Source of the DNA: Lachnospiraceae bacterium
GTDB lineage: Bacteria > Bacillota > Clostridia > Lachnospirales > Lachnospiraceae
DNA length: 64,000 nucleotides
Reading direction: 5' to 3'
Assembly: GCA_024687205.1 (NCBI GenBank)
Contig: JAILES010000012.1
Coordinates: 17,522-81,521, forward strand
Position numbers and translations under genes: made by a program. How positions within the stretch are numbered: the first letter of the stretch is position 1; every line of letters starts with the position of its first letter. The notes beneath the pieces were generated by a model. The model was not told the DNA's origin. It saw nothing but the letters and a program-made list of their open reading frames with translations, and did no database searches. This document shows positions 45,982-56,059 of the stretch, one piece after another.

Positions 45982-48641
45982 CAAAGATAGATGTCGAGAA
46001 GCTGTCACCGATGATGGCCAAATATCTTGAAACAAAAGAGGAATACAAAGATTGTATTCTCTTTTACCGTTTGGGAGATTTTTACGAGATGTTCTTTGAG
46101 GATGCCGAAACCGCATCCAGAGAACTGGAACTGACACTTACGGGAAAAAACTGCGGCCTGGATGAAAGGGCCCCGATGTGCGGCGTGCCTTACCATGCTG
46201 TGGAACAGTACTTAAGCAGACTGGTTGCGAAAGGCTATAAGGTAGCTATCTGTGAACAGGTGGAGGACCCTAAGCTGGCCAAGGGACTGGTTAAAAGAGA
46301 AGTGACAAGGATAGTCACTCCGGGTACGAATATAAGCGAGCAGGCGCTGGAAGAAGGAAAGAACCATTATATCATGTGCATCTTTGCGATGCAGAACGTA
46401 TACGGTTACGGCTGTGCAGATGTTTCGACAGGTGAATTTTTCCTTTCGGAAGTGGACAATACGGATAAACTACGTGACGAGATACTGAAGCTGGAGCCGG
46501 AGGAGATAATCTGCAACGACAATCTCGGCATATTATATCCGGGTATCAGCGAGATAAAAGACAGACTCGGTATAGCGGTCTACGAGCTGGGCGGCTGGTA
46601 TTTTGACAAAGCCGAATGCATTAAGACGCTGTGCGAACATTTCAGGGTTTCTTCCATGACCGGACTGGGACTTGATGATTTTGATCCCGGGGTGGTGGCC
46701 GCCGGAGCACTGATGCAGTATCTGAATGAAACGCAGATGATACCGCTGACCCATATCACCAGGCTTATACCCAGTAAAGGCAGTGAATATATGCTGCTTG
46801 ACGGGGCCAGCAGGCGTAATCTGGAACTGACCGAGACCATGCGTGAAAAACAGAAAAGAGGTACGCTCTTCTGGGTGCTTGATAAGACTAAGACGGCCAT
46901 GGGAGCCAGGATGCTCAGAAATGATATAGAGCAGCCGCTGTTAGATGAGGAACGTATAATAAAAAGACTGGATGCCACGGAGGAACTCTGCAAAAAGGGT
47001 GTGGACCGTGATGAGATAAGAGAGTATCTGAATGCCATCTATGACTTTGAAAGGATACTTGCAAAGGTCAGTTTCCATTCCATTAATCCCAGGGATATGA
47101 TAGCGCTTCTGGGATCACTCAGGATGCTGCCGCCCATTAAGCAGCTGCTCTCATCCATGCAGGCAGAGGGCTTAAGGGAACTGTATGAGGCATCGGATGA
47201 ACTGAAAGATATAGCTGACAGGATAGACAGGACCATCATTGAGGAGCCGCCGCTTACCATAAGGGAAGGTGGCATCATCAAAGACGGTTTTGATCCCGAT
47301 ATCGATACGCTGAGAAAGGCCAAAACCGAAGGCAAGGGCTGGCTTGCTTCCCTGGAAAATGACGAGAGGGAACGCACGGGTATCAAGAATCTGAAAGTCA
47401 AGTACAATAAGGTTTTCGGCTATTATCTTGAGGTCACCAATTCCTATAAGGATCTGGTACCGGAGGATTATCAGAGAAAACAGACACTTACCGGGGCGGA
47501 ACGTTTTATCACTCCGAGACTTAAAGAACTTGAGGACATGATACTGAACGCGGAAGACAAGCTGGCAACGCTGGAATATGATGCTTTCTGCGAACTAAGG
47601 GATCTGATCGAGAAGAATCTTGACCGTATACAGAGTTCGGCAAGGGCTATGGCAAGGCTTGACGTATATTGTTCCTTATCCCTTGTGGCCGAACAGAACA
47701 ACTATGTGAGACCGAAGATCAACAGACAGGGCATCATTGACATTAAGGGCGGAAGGCATCCCGTGGTGGAGCGCATGATCCAGGGTGATATGTTTGTCGA
47801 GAACGATACATATCTCGATAACAGAAAGAAATGCATAAGCATTATCACCGGTCCGAATATGGCAGGTAAATCCACATATATGAGACAGGTGGCGCTGATA
47901 AGCCTTATGTTCCAGATAGGAAGCTTTGTGCCAGCAAGAGAAGCATCCCTCTGTATAGTGGACAGGATATTCACGAGAGTCGGCGCTTCCGATGATCTGG
48001 CCAGCGGCCAGTCCACCTTTATGATAGAGATGAACGAGGTGGCCAACATACTCAGGAATGCCACACAGAAATCCCTTATCATACTTGATGAGATAGGACG
48101 CGGTACTTCGACTTTTGACGGGCTTTCCATTGCCTGGGCCGTGATCGAACACATCAGCAATAAAAAACTCCTGGGAGCAAAGACTCTGTTTGCGACACAT
48201 TATCATGAACTGACGGAACTCGAGGGCAAGATGGATAATGTGAACAATTACTGTATCGCCGTAAAGGAAAAGGGTGACGATATAGTATTCCTGCGAAAGA
48301 TAGTACCCGGAGGAGCCGACAAGAGTTACGGCATACAGGTAGCAAGGCTTGCGGGAGTGCCCAGGGAAGTGACTGACAGGGCAGCCCAGATAGTAGTGCA
48401 GCTGCTTGATAATGATATAACCGAGAAGATACAGAAGATAGAGATCGCCGGTGAAAGAAAAAAAGAAGCAACGTCCTATGATGACGTGGAGCTCGGGCAG
48501 ATGTCCTTTATGGAGACTTCTTCGGACGAGGATATACTGAAGGAGATATCCGAAATGGATATCACTACGCTGACCCCGCTGGATGCGCTGAATGAACTCT
48601 ATCATCTGCAGAGCAGGATAAAGAACAGATTCGGAGATTGA
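45978..48641 (+). CDS. mutS: DNA mismatch repair protein MutS
   Basis: Recognises mispairs and short loops. The N-terminal mismatch-binding motif is FYRLGDFYEMFFEDA, with the Phe-x-Glu reading head (FYE). The ABC ATPase has Walker A GPNMAGKST and Walker B/signature DEIGRGTSTFDG, followed by the helix-turn-helix and an extension ending LYHLQSRIKNRFGD. At 887 aa it has normal length for MutS1 with a C-terminal tail. 1 base separates it from mutL. Confidence 0.97.
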   Translation: MTKIDVEKLSPMMAKYLETKEEYKDCILFYRLGDFYEMFFEDAETASRELELTLTGKNCGLDERAPMCGVPYHAVEQYLSRLVAKGYKVAICEQVEDPKLAKGLVKREVTRIVTPGTNISEQALEEGKNHYIMCIFAMQNVYGYGCADVSTGEFFLSEVDNTDKLRDEILKLEPEEIICNDNLGILYPGISEIKDRLGIAVYELGGWYFDKAECIKTLCEHFRVSSMTGLGLDDFDPGVVAAGALMQYLNETQMIPLTHITRLIPSKGSEYMLLDGASRRNLELTETMREKQKRGTLFWVLDKTKTAMGARMLRNDIEQPLLDEERIIKRLDATEELCKKGVDRDEIREYLNAIYDFERILAKVSFHSINPRDMIALLGSLRMLPPIKQLLSSMQAEGLRELYEASDELKDIADRIDRTIIEEPPLTIREGGIIKDGFDPDIDTLRKAKTEGKGWLASLENDERERTGIKNLKVKYNKVFGYYLEVTNSYKDLVPEDYQRKQTLTGAERFITPRLKELEDMILNAEDKLATLEYDAFCELRDLIEKNLDRIQSSARAMARLDVYCSLSLVAEQNNYVRPKINRQGIIDIKGGRHPVVERMIQGDMFVENDTYLDNRKKCISIITGPNMAGKSTYMRQVALISLMFQIGSFVPAREASLCIVDRIFTRVGASDDLASGQSTFMIEMNEVANILRNATQKSLIILDEIGRGTSTFDGLSIAWAVIEHISNKKLLGAKTLFATHYHELTELEGKMDNVNNYCIAVKEKGDDIVFLRKIVPGGADKSYGIQVARLAGVPREVTDRAAQIVVQLLDNDITEKIQKIEIAGERKKEATSYDDVELGQMSFMETSSDEDILKEISEMDITTLTPLDALNELYHLQSRIKNRFGD

Positions 48642-48642
48642 T

Positions 48643-50553
48643 ATGTCCGCGATACGAGTACTTGATAACGATACAATTGATAAGATAGCAGCCGGTGAAG
48701 TGGTGGAAAGACCGCTTTCCATCGTTAAAGAACTGGTGGAAAATTCAATGGATGCCGGCGCAGACCGCATAAGCGTGGAGATACGCGGCGGCGGTACCGA
48801 CTTTATCAGGGTCACCGATAACGGCCGGGGTATTGCCAGAGAAGATATCCCCATGGCTTTCTTAAGACATGCAACTTCCAAAATAAGGGATATCGAGGAT
48901 CTGAACAGCCTTAATTCAATGGGCTTCAGAGGCGAGGCTCTGTCTTCCATAGCGTCGGTATGCAAGGTAACGCTGATGACCAAGCGCTCTGAAGACCTGA
49001 TGGGATACAAGCTGCAGATAAACGGGGGAAAAGCTGAAGAGATCGAAGAGATCGGTGTTCCCGACGGAACCACGGTTATTGCTGCCCATCTGTTCTACAA
49101 CACTCCGGTAAGGCGCAAGTTCCTTAAATCTGCCACCGGTGAGGGCAATGCGGTAAGTGAGCTTATGGAAAGGCTTGCACTGTCTAGGCCCGACATATCC
49201 TACAAATATGTGGTAAACGGAAATACACGCTTCATGACCAGCGGTAACGGGGATCTGAAGGAGACCATTCACCGCATATACGGCAGGGATGCCGCCAAGT
49301 GGATCGTTCCGGTTTCCTATGAGAAGGACGGAATCAGGATTGACGGTTATCTCGGGACTCCGGCCATGAACCGGCCCAACAGGAATTTCGAAACATATTT
49401 CCTGAATCACAGATATATTCGCTCCGAAGTCGTGGCTAAGGGGATAGAAGAAGGCTATAAAGGTTATATGATGCAGCATAAGTTCCCTTTCTGCGTACTG
49501 CATATAACAATGGACCAGTCTGAGATAGATATAAATGTCCATCCCTCAAAGATGGATGTGCGTTTCCATGACAGGGAAGCTTTTTACGATCATCTTTCAG
49601 AGGCTGTAGCAGGGACCCTTCATAACAGGGAGATGATCCCCGAGGATGAGAGCAGGGAAGAAGAGGAAAAGATAAAGACTCCGGTATTCGAACCCTTTGA
49701 AAAGAGACAGGAAGAGATCCTCCCCGGGGATGAGAACAGCGATGCAGCGGATGATGATCCCGATGGGCAGGATGAGAATCCCGATACCCGGGATGATATC
49801 TTCGAAGTGCGTTTTGAGGATGACAAAGAAGAGGGAGAGATCGTGCTGGAGACTCCGAAGCCGGCAGCGGTCGAAAAAGTACAGGAGTCTTATTTCATAC
49901 CCGAAGATCCCTATAAAAACGCAAAGCAGATAGAGATGCTTCCGAAAGAACGGGTCATATCAAAAAAAGCAAGGGAGCAGTACAGGCTGATCGGACAGGT
50001 ATTCAATACCTACTGGATGTTCTCCTATCAGGATAAGCTGTATTTCCTTGATCAGCATGCGGCGCATGAAAAAGTGAATTATGAGAGGCTGGTAAAAAGA
50101 TACAGGGATAATGAGGTCTATTCACAGCTGCTGAGCCCCGGGCTCGTGGTAAGCCTGTCTCCGAAGGAACGTACCGTGCTGGAAGAATACTCGGAGGTAT
50201 TTGAAAAGCTCGGCTTCGAGACAGAGGATTTCGGCGGAAATGAGATAATACTCAAGGCTGTACCCCAGGAGACTTTTAAAAAGACCGGGGACGAACTTTT
50301 TCTGAATATACTCAATGATCTTGCGGAGAAAGGAAGCGGCAGGATCCCTGACGTGATAGACAGGGTAATAGCGACCATGGCATGCAAAGCCTCAGTTAAA
50401 GGCGGGGACGAGGTAAGCTTTAAAGAGATGGAAACAGTACTGGATGAACTGCTGGAACTGGAAAATCCCTATCACTGTCCCCACGGGAGGCCTACAATGT
50501 TCTCCATGAGCAGGATGGAGCTGGAACGGAAATTTAAGAGAATAGTAAACTGA
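48643..50553 (+). CDS. mutL: DNA mismatch repair protein MutL (endonuclease type)
   Basis: ATP-dependent matchmaker that nicks the new strand. GHKL motifs: ELVENSMDAGA, DNGRGI, GFRGEALSSIASV. A long acidic linker (about 330-430, rich in Asp/Glu) joins the C-terminal domain. That domain carries the metal-dependent nuclease motif DQHAAHEKVNYE plus the ACKASVKGGDE and CPHGRPT metal-site segments. It should therefore cut without MutH, as in most bacteria. Length 636 aa. Its stop overlaps the miaA start. Confidence 0.97.
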   Translation: MSAIRVLDNDTIDKIAAGEVVERPLSIVKELVENSMDAGADRISVEIRGGGTDFIRVTDNGRGIAREDIPMAFLRHATSKIRDIEDLNSLNSMGFRGEALSSIASVCKVTLMTKRSEDLMGYKLQINGGKAEEIEEIGVPDGTTVIAAHLFYNTPVRRKFLKSATGEGNAVSELMERLALSRPDISYKYVVNGNTRFMTSGNGDLKETIHRIYGRDAAKWIVPVSYEKDGIRIDGYLGTPAMNRPNRNFETYFLNHRYIRSEVVAKGIEEGYKGYMMQHKFPFCVLHITMDQSEIDINVHPSKMDVRFHDREAFYDHLSEAVAGTLHNREMIPEDESREEEEKIKTPVFEPFEKRQEEILPGDENSDAADDDPDGQDENPDTRDDIFEVRFEDDKEEGEIVLETPKPAAVEKVQESYFIPEDPYKNAKQIEMLPKERVISKKAREQYRLIGQVFNTYWMFSYQDKLYFLDQHAAHEKVNYERLVKRYRDNEVYSQLLSPGLVVSLSPKERTVLEEYSEVFEKLGFETEDFGGNEIILKAVPQETFKKTGDELFLNILNDLAEKGSGRIPDVIDRVIATMACKASVKGGDEVSFKEMETVLDELLELENPYHCPHGRPTMFSMSRMELERKFKRIVN

Positions 50554-51452
50554 TGAAAGACTTATACATAATAGCGGGACCAACGGCAACGGGAAAATCC
50601 GCAGCTGCGGTAAGGCTGGCAAAAAAAATAAACGGCGAAGTGATATCGGCTGATTCAATGCAGGTGTACAGAGGTATGGATATAGGCACGGCCAAGATCA
50701 CGGAGGAAGAGACGGAAGGAGTGCCCCATCATCTGATAGATATACTGGATCCTACAGAAGAGTTCAATATAAACATCTTTCAGAAGCTGTGCAAGAAGGC
50801 AATCACAGAGATAAAGGAAAGAGGCCGTGTCCCGATAATCTGCGGAGGCACGGGCTTTTATATACAGTCAGTGCTTTATGACATAGAATTCACCGAAGAA
50901 GAGACTGACTTAAGCTATCGCAGGGAACTGGAAGAGATCTACAGGGAAAAAGGCGGGGAAGTACTTTTCGAGATGCTGAGAGAAGCGGATCCGGCATCCT
51001 GCGAAGCCATACATCCGAACAATATCAAGCGTGTCATCAGGGCTCTCGAATATCATAAAGAGACCGGCGGTCAGATCTCATCGCACAATGAAGAACAGAG
51101 GAAAAAGAAGCCTGCTTACGATGCGGCCTTCTACGTGCTTTATGACGAAAGAAAGCTTATGTATGAGCGTATAGACAGGCGTGTGGACAAGATGATCGAA
51201 GCCGGCCTGGTCGACGAGGTAAGAAAGCTGCGGGAATATGTGCCGAGAAACGCCGTATCCATGCAGGGACTCGGATATAAGGAGATATATGCCTATCTTG
51301 AGGGAGAATGTACCCTTGATGAAGCGGTGTATATTCTCAAAAGAGATACGAGACATTTTGCAAAAAGACAGATCACATGGTTTAAACGGGAGAAAGATAC
51401 ACGCTGGATAAAACCCGGTGAATGTCCATGGGATGCGGAGAATTGGAAATGA
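50553..51452 (+). CDS. miaA: tRNA dimethylallyltransferase MiaA
   Basis: Adds the dimethylallyl group to A37 of tRNAs reading U-starting codons. P-loop GPTATGKSA, SADSMQVYRGMDIGTAK, VPHHLID and GGTGFYIQS are all present. At 299 aa it has normal length. With miaB four genes upstream it completes the ms2i6A pathway. The overlap with the hydrogenase gene is ATGA. Confidence 0.97.
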   Translation: MKDLYIIAGPTATGKSAAAVRLAKKINGEVISADSMQVYRGMDIGTAKITEEETEGVPHHLIDILDPTEEFNINIFQKLCKKAITEIKERGRVPIICGGTGFYIQSVLYDIEFTEEETDLSYRRELEEIYREKGGEVLFEMLREADPASCEAIHPNNIKRVIRALEYHKETGGQISSHNEEQRKKKPAYDAAFYVLYDERKLMYERIDRRVDKMIEAGLVDEVRKLREYVPRNAVSMQGLGYKEIYAYLEGECTLDEAVYILKRDTRHFAKRQITWFKREKDTRWIKPGECPWDAENWK

Positions 51453-52918
51453 TAACAAAAGATTTCGGAATAGTCGGTTTAAAACATAATGTTATAGAGC
51501 ATATCTGCAGGCTGGCCTGGGAAGAGAAGCTGAATGAAGAAAACAGGGAAAAACTGGTATATGAAGTGATACCCGGACCGAGGCCTACCTACCGCTGCTG
51601 TATCTATAAGGAACGGGAGATAGTAAGACAGCGCATAAAGCTCGCCTGCGGTGAGAATCCGGTGAACAATCCCGATTCCGGGAACATTGTGCAGGTGATA
51701 GAGGCAGCCTGTGATGACTGTCCCATCTCGGCTTATTCAGTCACGGATAACTGCCGCTTCTGCCTGGGAAAAGCCTGTATAAATACCTGTAAGTTCGGGG
51801 CAATAAGCCCGGGGGATATGCGTATGCATATAGATCCGGCCAAATGCAGGGAGTGCGGAATGTGTGCCGAAGCCTGCCCTTATCAGGCAATCGTGCATCT
51901 CGAGAGACCCTGCAAGCGTTCATGTCCTGTGGGAGCCATATCTTATGACGAATACGGATACTGCAGGATCGATGAGACCAAATGCGTGCAGTGCGGACAG
52001 TGCATACATAACTGTCCCTTCGGTGCGATAGGTTCCAAGACCTATCTTGTTCATATCATAAAAGAGATACTTAAGGGAAGTGAAGTATACGCTATGTGCG
52101 CTCCTGCTACGGAAGGCCAGTTCGGGGAGAGTATATCGATGGCATCCGTTAGGAATGCGCTGAAAAAGATCGGGTTTGCCGATATGGTGGAAGTCGGTCT
52201 CGGGGCGGACATGACCGCAGCCTATGAATCAAAGGAATGGAGTGAAGCGAGAAAGGAAGGCAGAAAGAAGACTACTTCCTGCTGCCCTGCGTTCATTAAT
52301 ATGCTTAAGATCTTTTATCCTGAGATCTATAAGAAGAATATGTCCAATATCGTATCGCCCATGTGTGCGGTATCCCGTTATCTTAAAGTAACGCATCCCG
52401 GCTGTGTTACCGTATTCATCGGCCCATGCATTGCAAAAAAAGCCGAAACACTCGATAAGGAAGTGAAGAACAATGCCGATTACAGTATCACCTACGGCGA
52501 GCTGAGAGCATTGATGAGATCAAAGGATGTGGAACTTGAGCCTGCGGATGAAACGTACCAGGAGGCATCAGCCTGGGGGAAGGGTTTTGCATCCAGCGGA
52601 GGAGTTGCTGCCGCAGTCATGGAGTGCATGAGAGAACGCGGTGAAGATACGGAAGGAATGAAACTGCTCAAGTGTGCAGGCGGAGAGGAATGCAAAAAAG
52701 CCCTGATGCTGTTAAAAGCCGGAAAGCTTCCCGAAGATTTCATAGAAGGCATGGCCTGTACAGGCGGCTGTGTGGGAGGACCTTCAAAGCACAGGACAGA
52801 GAAAGAGATACTGAAGGCCCGCGAAGCACTTTTAAATAAGGCTGATAAGAGAAGCATACTGGAAAATCTTAAAAGCTATCCGATGGATCTGTTTTCAATG
52901 GAGCGGGATGGCGAATAA
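51449..52918 (+). CDS. Monomeric [FeFe] hydrogenase, group B-like, with ferredoxin clusters
   Basis: Cytosolic iron-sulfur enzyme of the [FeFe]-hydrogenase family. Residues about 88-200 hold Cys-rich ferredoxin-type motifs (CRECGMCAEACP, CVQCGQCIHNCP and others). The H-cluster domain keeps all four cluster Cys plus the proton-relay Cys: TSCCPA (C278, C279), GPCIAK (C327), MACTGGC (C437, C441). The usual MPC of the second motif is GPC and the third lacks the GGGQP ending, as in group B-like enzymes rather than the classic CpI type. Whether it evolves, consumes or senses H2 cannot be told. HydEFG maturases are not in the window. The start ATG 51449 overlaps the miaA stop and has GGAG upstream; it ends the miaB-mutS-mutL-miaA string. 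Confidence 0.88.
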   Translation: MITKDFGIVGLKHNVIEHICRLAWEEKLNEENREKLVYEVIPGPRPTYRCCIYKEREIVRQRIKLACGENPVNNPDSGNIVQVIEAACDDCPISAYSVTDNCRFCLGKACINTCKFGAISPGDMRMHIDPAKCRECGMCAEACPYQAIVHLERPCKRSCPVGAISYDEYGYCRIDETKCVQCGQCIHNCPFGAIGSKTYLVHIIKEILKGSEVYAMCAPATEGQFGESISMASVRNALKKIGFADMVEVGLGADMTAAYESKEWSEARKEGRKKTTSCCPAFINMLKIFYPEIYKKNMSNIVSPMCAVSRYLKVTHPGCVTVFIGPCIAKKAETLDKEVKNNADYSITYGELRALMRSKDVELEPADETYQEASAWGKGFASSGGVAAAVMECMRERGEDTEGMKLLKCAGGEECKKALMLLKAGKLPEDFIEGMACTGGCVGGPSKHRTEKEILKAREALLNKADKRSILENLKSYPMDLFSMERDGE

Positions 52919-52919
52919 C

Positions 52920-52948
52920 TTGATGAAAACACGGCGTTGTGTTACAAT
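52920..52948 (+). promoter_or_regulatory. Sigma-A promoter of thrC
   Basis: TTGATG (52920-52925), 17-bp spacer, TACAAT (52943-52948) preceded by TGT (extended -10). Predicted start about 52955, giving a leader of about 28 bases, too short for a T-box or riboswitch. Confidence 0.7.
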
Positions 52949-52982
52949 ATATTGCGATTTCCAAGGATGAGAGGATAAAGAT

Positions 52983-54488
52983 ATGTATTACAAAAGTACG
53001 AGAAACAATGCATTGAGATATACCGCGTCACAGGCGGTATTAAAGGGACTTTCGGATGACGGCGGTCTGTTTGTGCCCGAAAAACTTCCGGTGTCAGATA
53101 AAAGCCTGCAGGAGCTTGCAACCATGGACTATAAGGCTGTTGCATACGAAGTCATGAAACTCTATCTTTCGGATTATACCGAAGAAGAGCTTAAGTATTG
53201 TATAGAGCAAGCCTACGATGATAAATTTGATATTCCGGAAAAGGTGGCGCTTAAGAAGGCAGGGGGAGCTTATTATCTTGAACTCTTCCATGGACCGACT
53301 ATAGCCTTCAAAGATATGGCACTTTCAATACTGCCTTATCTGATGACCACAGCTGCAAAGAAAAATCAGCTGAAGGAAGAGATAGTGATACTGACCGCTA
53401 CCAGCGGTGATACCGGAAAAGCTGCGCTTGCGGGCTTTGCCGATGTGCCCGGTACCAGGATAATGGTATTTTATCCCAAGGACGGCGTATCAAAGATTCA
53501 GGAAAAGCAGATGGTGACCCAGAAGGGCGGCAACGTTAAGGTAGTCGGCATCAGGGGGAACTTTGATGACGCCCAGAACGGTGTTAAGGCAATGTTTAAC
53601 GATGCAGGTCTTAAGGATGAGCTGAAGAGCAGAGGATATGTATTCTCTTCGGCCAACTCCATCAATATCGGCAGACTGGTGCCCCAGATAGTTTATTACG
53701 TATATTCTTATACAAGACTTTTAAAAGACGGGATCATTGCAGACGGTGAGTCTATCAATTTCTGTGTGCCGACAGGTAATTTCGGAAATATCCTGGCTGC
53801 TTATTTTGCAAAACAGCTTGGAGTACCGGTCGGAAAGCTGATCTGTGCATCCAACAAAAACAAGGTACTTACGGATTTCTTTAAGAGCGGCACCTATGAC
53901 AAACTGCATGTGATGGACGATGCAGGCAATTTCAGCGAGAAGAGGGAGTTCATGCTCACCAGTTCTCCGTCAATGGATATACTTATCTCCAGCAATCTCG
54001 AGAGGCTTATATATCTGATCTGCGGAGAGGATGATCATAAATGTGCCGACTTTATGAAGCAGCTTTCAAAAGAGGGCAGCTATGAGATCGATGATCTAAT
54101 GAGAAGCAGGCTTAAAGATTTCGATGCGGGATTTGCGGATGAGGCGGCCTGCGCTGAGATGATAAAGAAAGTATTTGATGAAGACGGATATGTTATAGAT
54201 CCTCACACGGCCGTTGCGGCTGCTGTTTATGAGGAGTACAGGAGTAAGAGCTCTGACAGCTTAAACTGTGTGATAGCATCAACTGCCAGCCCTTATAAGT
54301 TCCCCGAGGCAGTACTGAAAGCACTGGGTGAAGAGAGCAGTGACGAAGAACTTACGGATAAGCTTAATGAGATCTCAAAAGTACCCTTCCCGAAAGCGAT
54401 CAGCGAGCTTAGGGATGCGCAGGTACTACATGATACGGTATGTGATAAAGATGAGATGAAGGAACAGGTAAGGTCGTTTCTGAACTGA
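52983..54488 (+). CDS. thrC: Threonine synthase
   Basis: PLP enzyme converting phosphohomoserine to threonine. The N-terminal YYKSTRNNALRYTASQAV motif of the bacterial/yeast-type enzyme is seen, the PLP Lys is in AFKDMALS (near residue 110), and the phosphate-binding loop is ATSGDTGKAAL. At 501 aa it has normal length for this subfamily. It has its own promoter and is not next to hom or thrB. The response-regulator gene begins 22 bases later, with no terminator between. Confidence 0.95.
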   Translation: MYYKSTRNNALRYTASQAVLKGLSDDGGLFVPEKLPVSDKSLQELATMDYKAVAYEVMKLYLSDYTEEELKYCIEQAYDDKFDIPEKVALKKAGGAYYLELFHGPTIAFKDMALSILPYLMTTAAKKNQLKEEIVILTATSGDTGKAALAGFADVPGTRIMVFYPKDGVSKIQEKQMVTQKGGNVKVVGIRGNFDDAQNGVKAMFNDAGLKDELKSRGYVFSSANSINIGRLVPQIVYYVYSYTRLLKDGIIADGESINFCVPTGNFGNILAAYFAKQLGVPVGKLICASNKNKVLTDFFKSGTYDKLHVMDDAGNFSEKREFMLTSSPSMDILISSNLERLIYLICGEDDHKCADFMKQLSKEGSYEIDDLMRSRLKDFDAGFADEAACAEMIKKVFDEDGYVIDPHTAVAAAVYEEYRSKSSDSLNCVIASTASPYKFPEAVLKALGEESSDEELTDKLNEISKVPFPKAISELRDAQVLHDTVCDKDEMKEQVRSFLN

Positions 54489-54510
54489 GCTGAAAATTAC
54501 AGGGGGTTAT

Positions 54511-55392
54511 ATGAAGCATATTCTCATGGTAGATGATAATACCACGAATCTTAAAAGTGCTGCAGAGGTTTTGCAGCCTTTTTATCATCTTTCCATGGCC
54601 AAAAGCGGCAAACAGGCGCTGAATTTCCTTAAGAAAAACAGACCGGATCTTATCCTGATGGACATATTCATGCCGGAGATGGACGGCTACGAAGCGGTGG
54701 AACAGATCAAGCTCAACCCCAAGACCGCCAACATACCGGTCATATTCCTTACGGCTGATAACGAGCACGAAAGTGAAGTAAGGGGCATACAGATGGGAGC
54801 CCTTGATTTCATAACCAAGCCCTTTGAAGCCCAGGCCATGCTGGGACGTATAGAGAAAGTCCTGCAGATGGAGGATATGAGGAAGAGCATACTCCTGGGA
54901 AATAAACGTGATATACTGACGGATCTGTGGAAGAACGATTACCTCTCACAGGAGATAAACAAGAGGCTCAAATTCACCGACAGAAATGCCGTGATGATGT
55001 ATATCAGCATCGACGGTTTTAAAGATTTCAGGAAGATAAACGGATACAGCAATGCGGACGGCGTGGTTATGAGCATAGCCAATGTGCTTAAAAACCAGTC
55101 AACACCCGACAGCATGCTGGGAAGAAGCGATGACGGAGGCTTTCTCGTATACATGCCTTACGATCTTTCGGATGAAGAGATCTTAAGCTTCTGCGAAGAA
55201 CTGAAAAATGATGTGACCACCAAGGCGAATGAAGCGAGCGCAGGCGGCGTAAAGCTGACCGTTTCTTTAAGCGGCGTAAGAGCTCCGGTAAACGGCAGCG
55301 ATTTTGATACGCTGTATTCGAAACTCAGGATGGCCATGTATTATCTCAGATGTACAGGCGGAGACGACATACATTTTTATGTGGAGGAATGA
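54511..55392 (+). CDS. Response regulator with receiver and degenerate GGDEF domain
   Basis: Two-domain signalling protein, 293 aa. Receiver at 1-118: acidic pair D8/D9, phospho-acceptor D51 (LILMDIFMP), T81 and K103, all intact. Residues 130-290 follow the GGDEF fold (DILTDLWKNDYL, then DGFKDFRKINGYSNADG), but the active-site loop is SDDGGF (206-211) where GG(D/E)EF should be. It should therefore not make c-di-GMP and may instead bind a nucleotide or a partner. A PilZ protein lies at 58126, so c-di-GMP signalling does exist here. No histidine kinase is adjacent. Confidence 0.88.
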   Translation: MKHILMVDDNTTNLKSAAEVLQPFYHLSMAKSGKQALNFLKKNRPDLILMDIFMPEMDGYEAVEQIKLNPKTANIPVIFLTADNEHESEVRGIQMGALDFITKPFEAQAMLGRIEKVLQMEDMRKSILLGNKRDILTDLWKNDYLSQEINKRLKFTDRNAVMMYISIDGFKDFRKINGYSNADGVVMSIANVLKNQSTPDSMLGRSDDGGFLVYMPYDLSDEEILSFCEELKNDVTTKANEASAGGVKLTVSLSGVRAPVNGSDFDTLYSKLRMAMYYLRCTGGDDIHFYVEE

Positions 55393-55393
55393 G

Positions 55394-56056
55394 ATGGATA
55401 TCAAGGAGATGCTTACACATATCGATCATACGCAGCTTAAGGCTTTTGCTACTTATGAGGATATAAAGAAACTCTGTGAAGAGGCGCTTAAGTATAATAC
55501 GGCGTCGGTCTGCATACCCCCTGCTTATGTGGCAGAGGTAAAAAGAGACTACGGTGACAGGCTTAAGATCTGTACAGTCATAGGTTTCCCTCTGGGATAC
55601 ATGACTACTGCGGTCAAGCTTTTTGAAACCGCTGATGCGGTAAAGAACGGTGCAGACGAGATAGATATGGTGATCAATGTGGGGCGCCTTAAAAACGATG
55701 AAGACGAGCTTGTTGCCGACGAGATCAAGGCCGTGAGGGCTGCATGCAGAGGCCTTATATTAAAAGTCATAGTTGAAACCTGTTATCTGACTGAAGATGA
55801 GAAGAAACGTATCTGCAGGATAGTAAGCGAAAGCGGAGCCGATTATATAAAGACTTCAACCGGTTTCGGTACAGCAGGAGCGACTGTCGAAGATATAAAA
55901 CTGTTTAAGGAAAATATAGATCCGGGAATTAAGATGAAAGCGGCAGGCGGGATCAGGACCCTTGATGCGCTGAAGAGCTTTATCGAACTGGGCTGTGAAC
56001 GTGTGGGAGCATCGGCGACCGCAGAATTTGCAAAAGAGGCTGCATCGGAGAATTAA
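55394..56056 (+). CDS. deoC: Deoxyribose-phosphate aldolase
   Basis: Splits 2-deoxyribose-5-phosphate to acetaldehyde and glyceraldehyde-3-phosphate, ending deoxynucleoside salvage. Visible are IDHTQLKAFAT, EIDMVINVGRL, KVIVETCYLT and the Schiff-base Lys in YIKTSTGFGT. At 220 aa it has normal length. Start ATG 55394 has GGAGG upstream; the in-frame ATG at 55304 lies inside the previous gene. With the phosphorylase at 34378 it forms a full salvage route, although the genes are 20 kb apart. Confidence 0.96.
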   Translation: MDIKEMLTHIDHTQLKAFATYEDIKKLCEEALKYNTASVCIPPAYVAEVKRDYGDRLKICTVIGFPLGYMTTAVKLFETADAVKNGADEIDMVINVGRLKNDEDELVADEIKAVRAACRGLILKVIVETCYLTEDEKKRICRIVSESGADYIKTSTGFGTAGATVEDIKLFKENIDPGIKMKAAGGIRTLDALKSFIELGCERVGASATAEFAKEAASEN

Positions 56057-56059
56057 GCT

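Noticed and set aside
47676..49073. Long - strand open frame (465 codons) across the mutS/mutL junction
   Set aside because: Shadow of two strongly conserved + strand genes; the - strand product has no recognisable motif.
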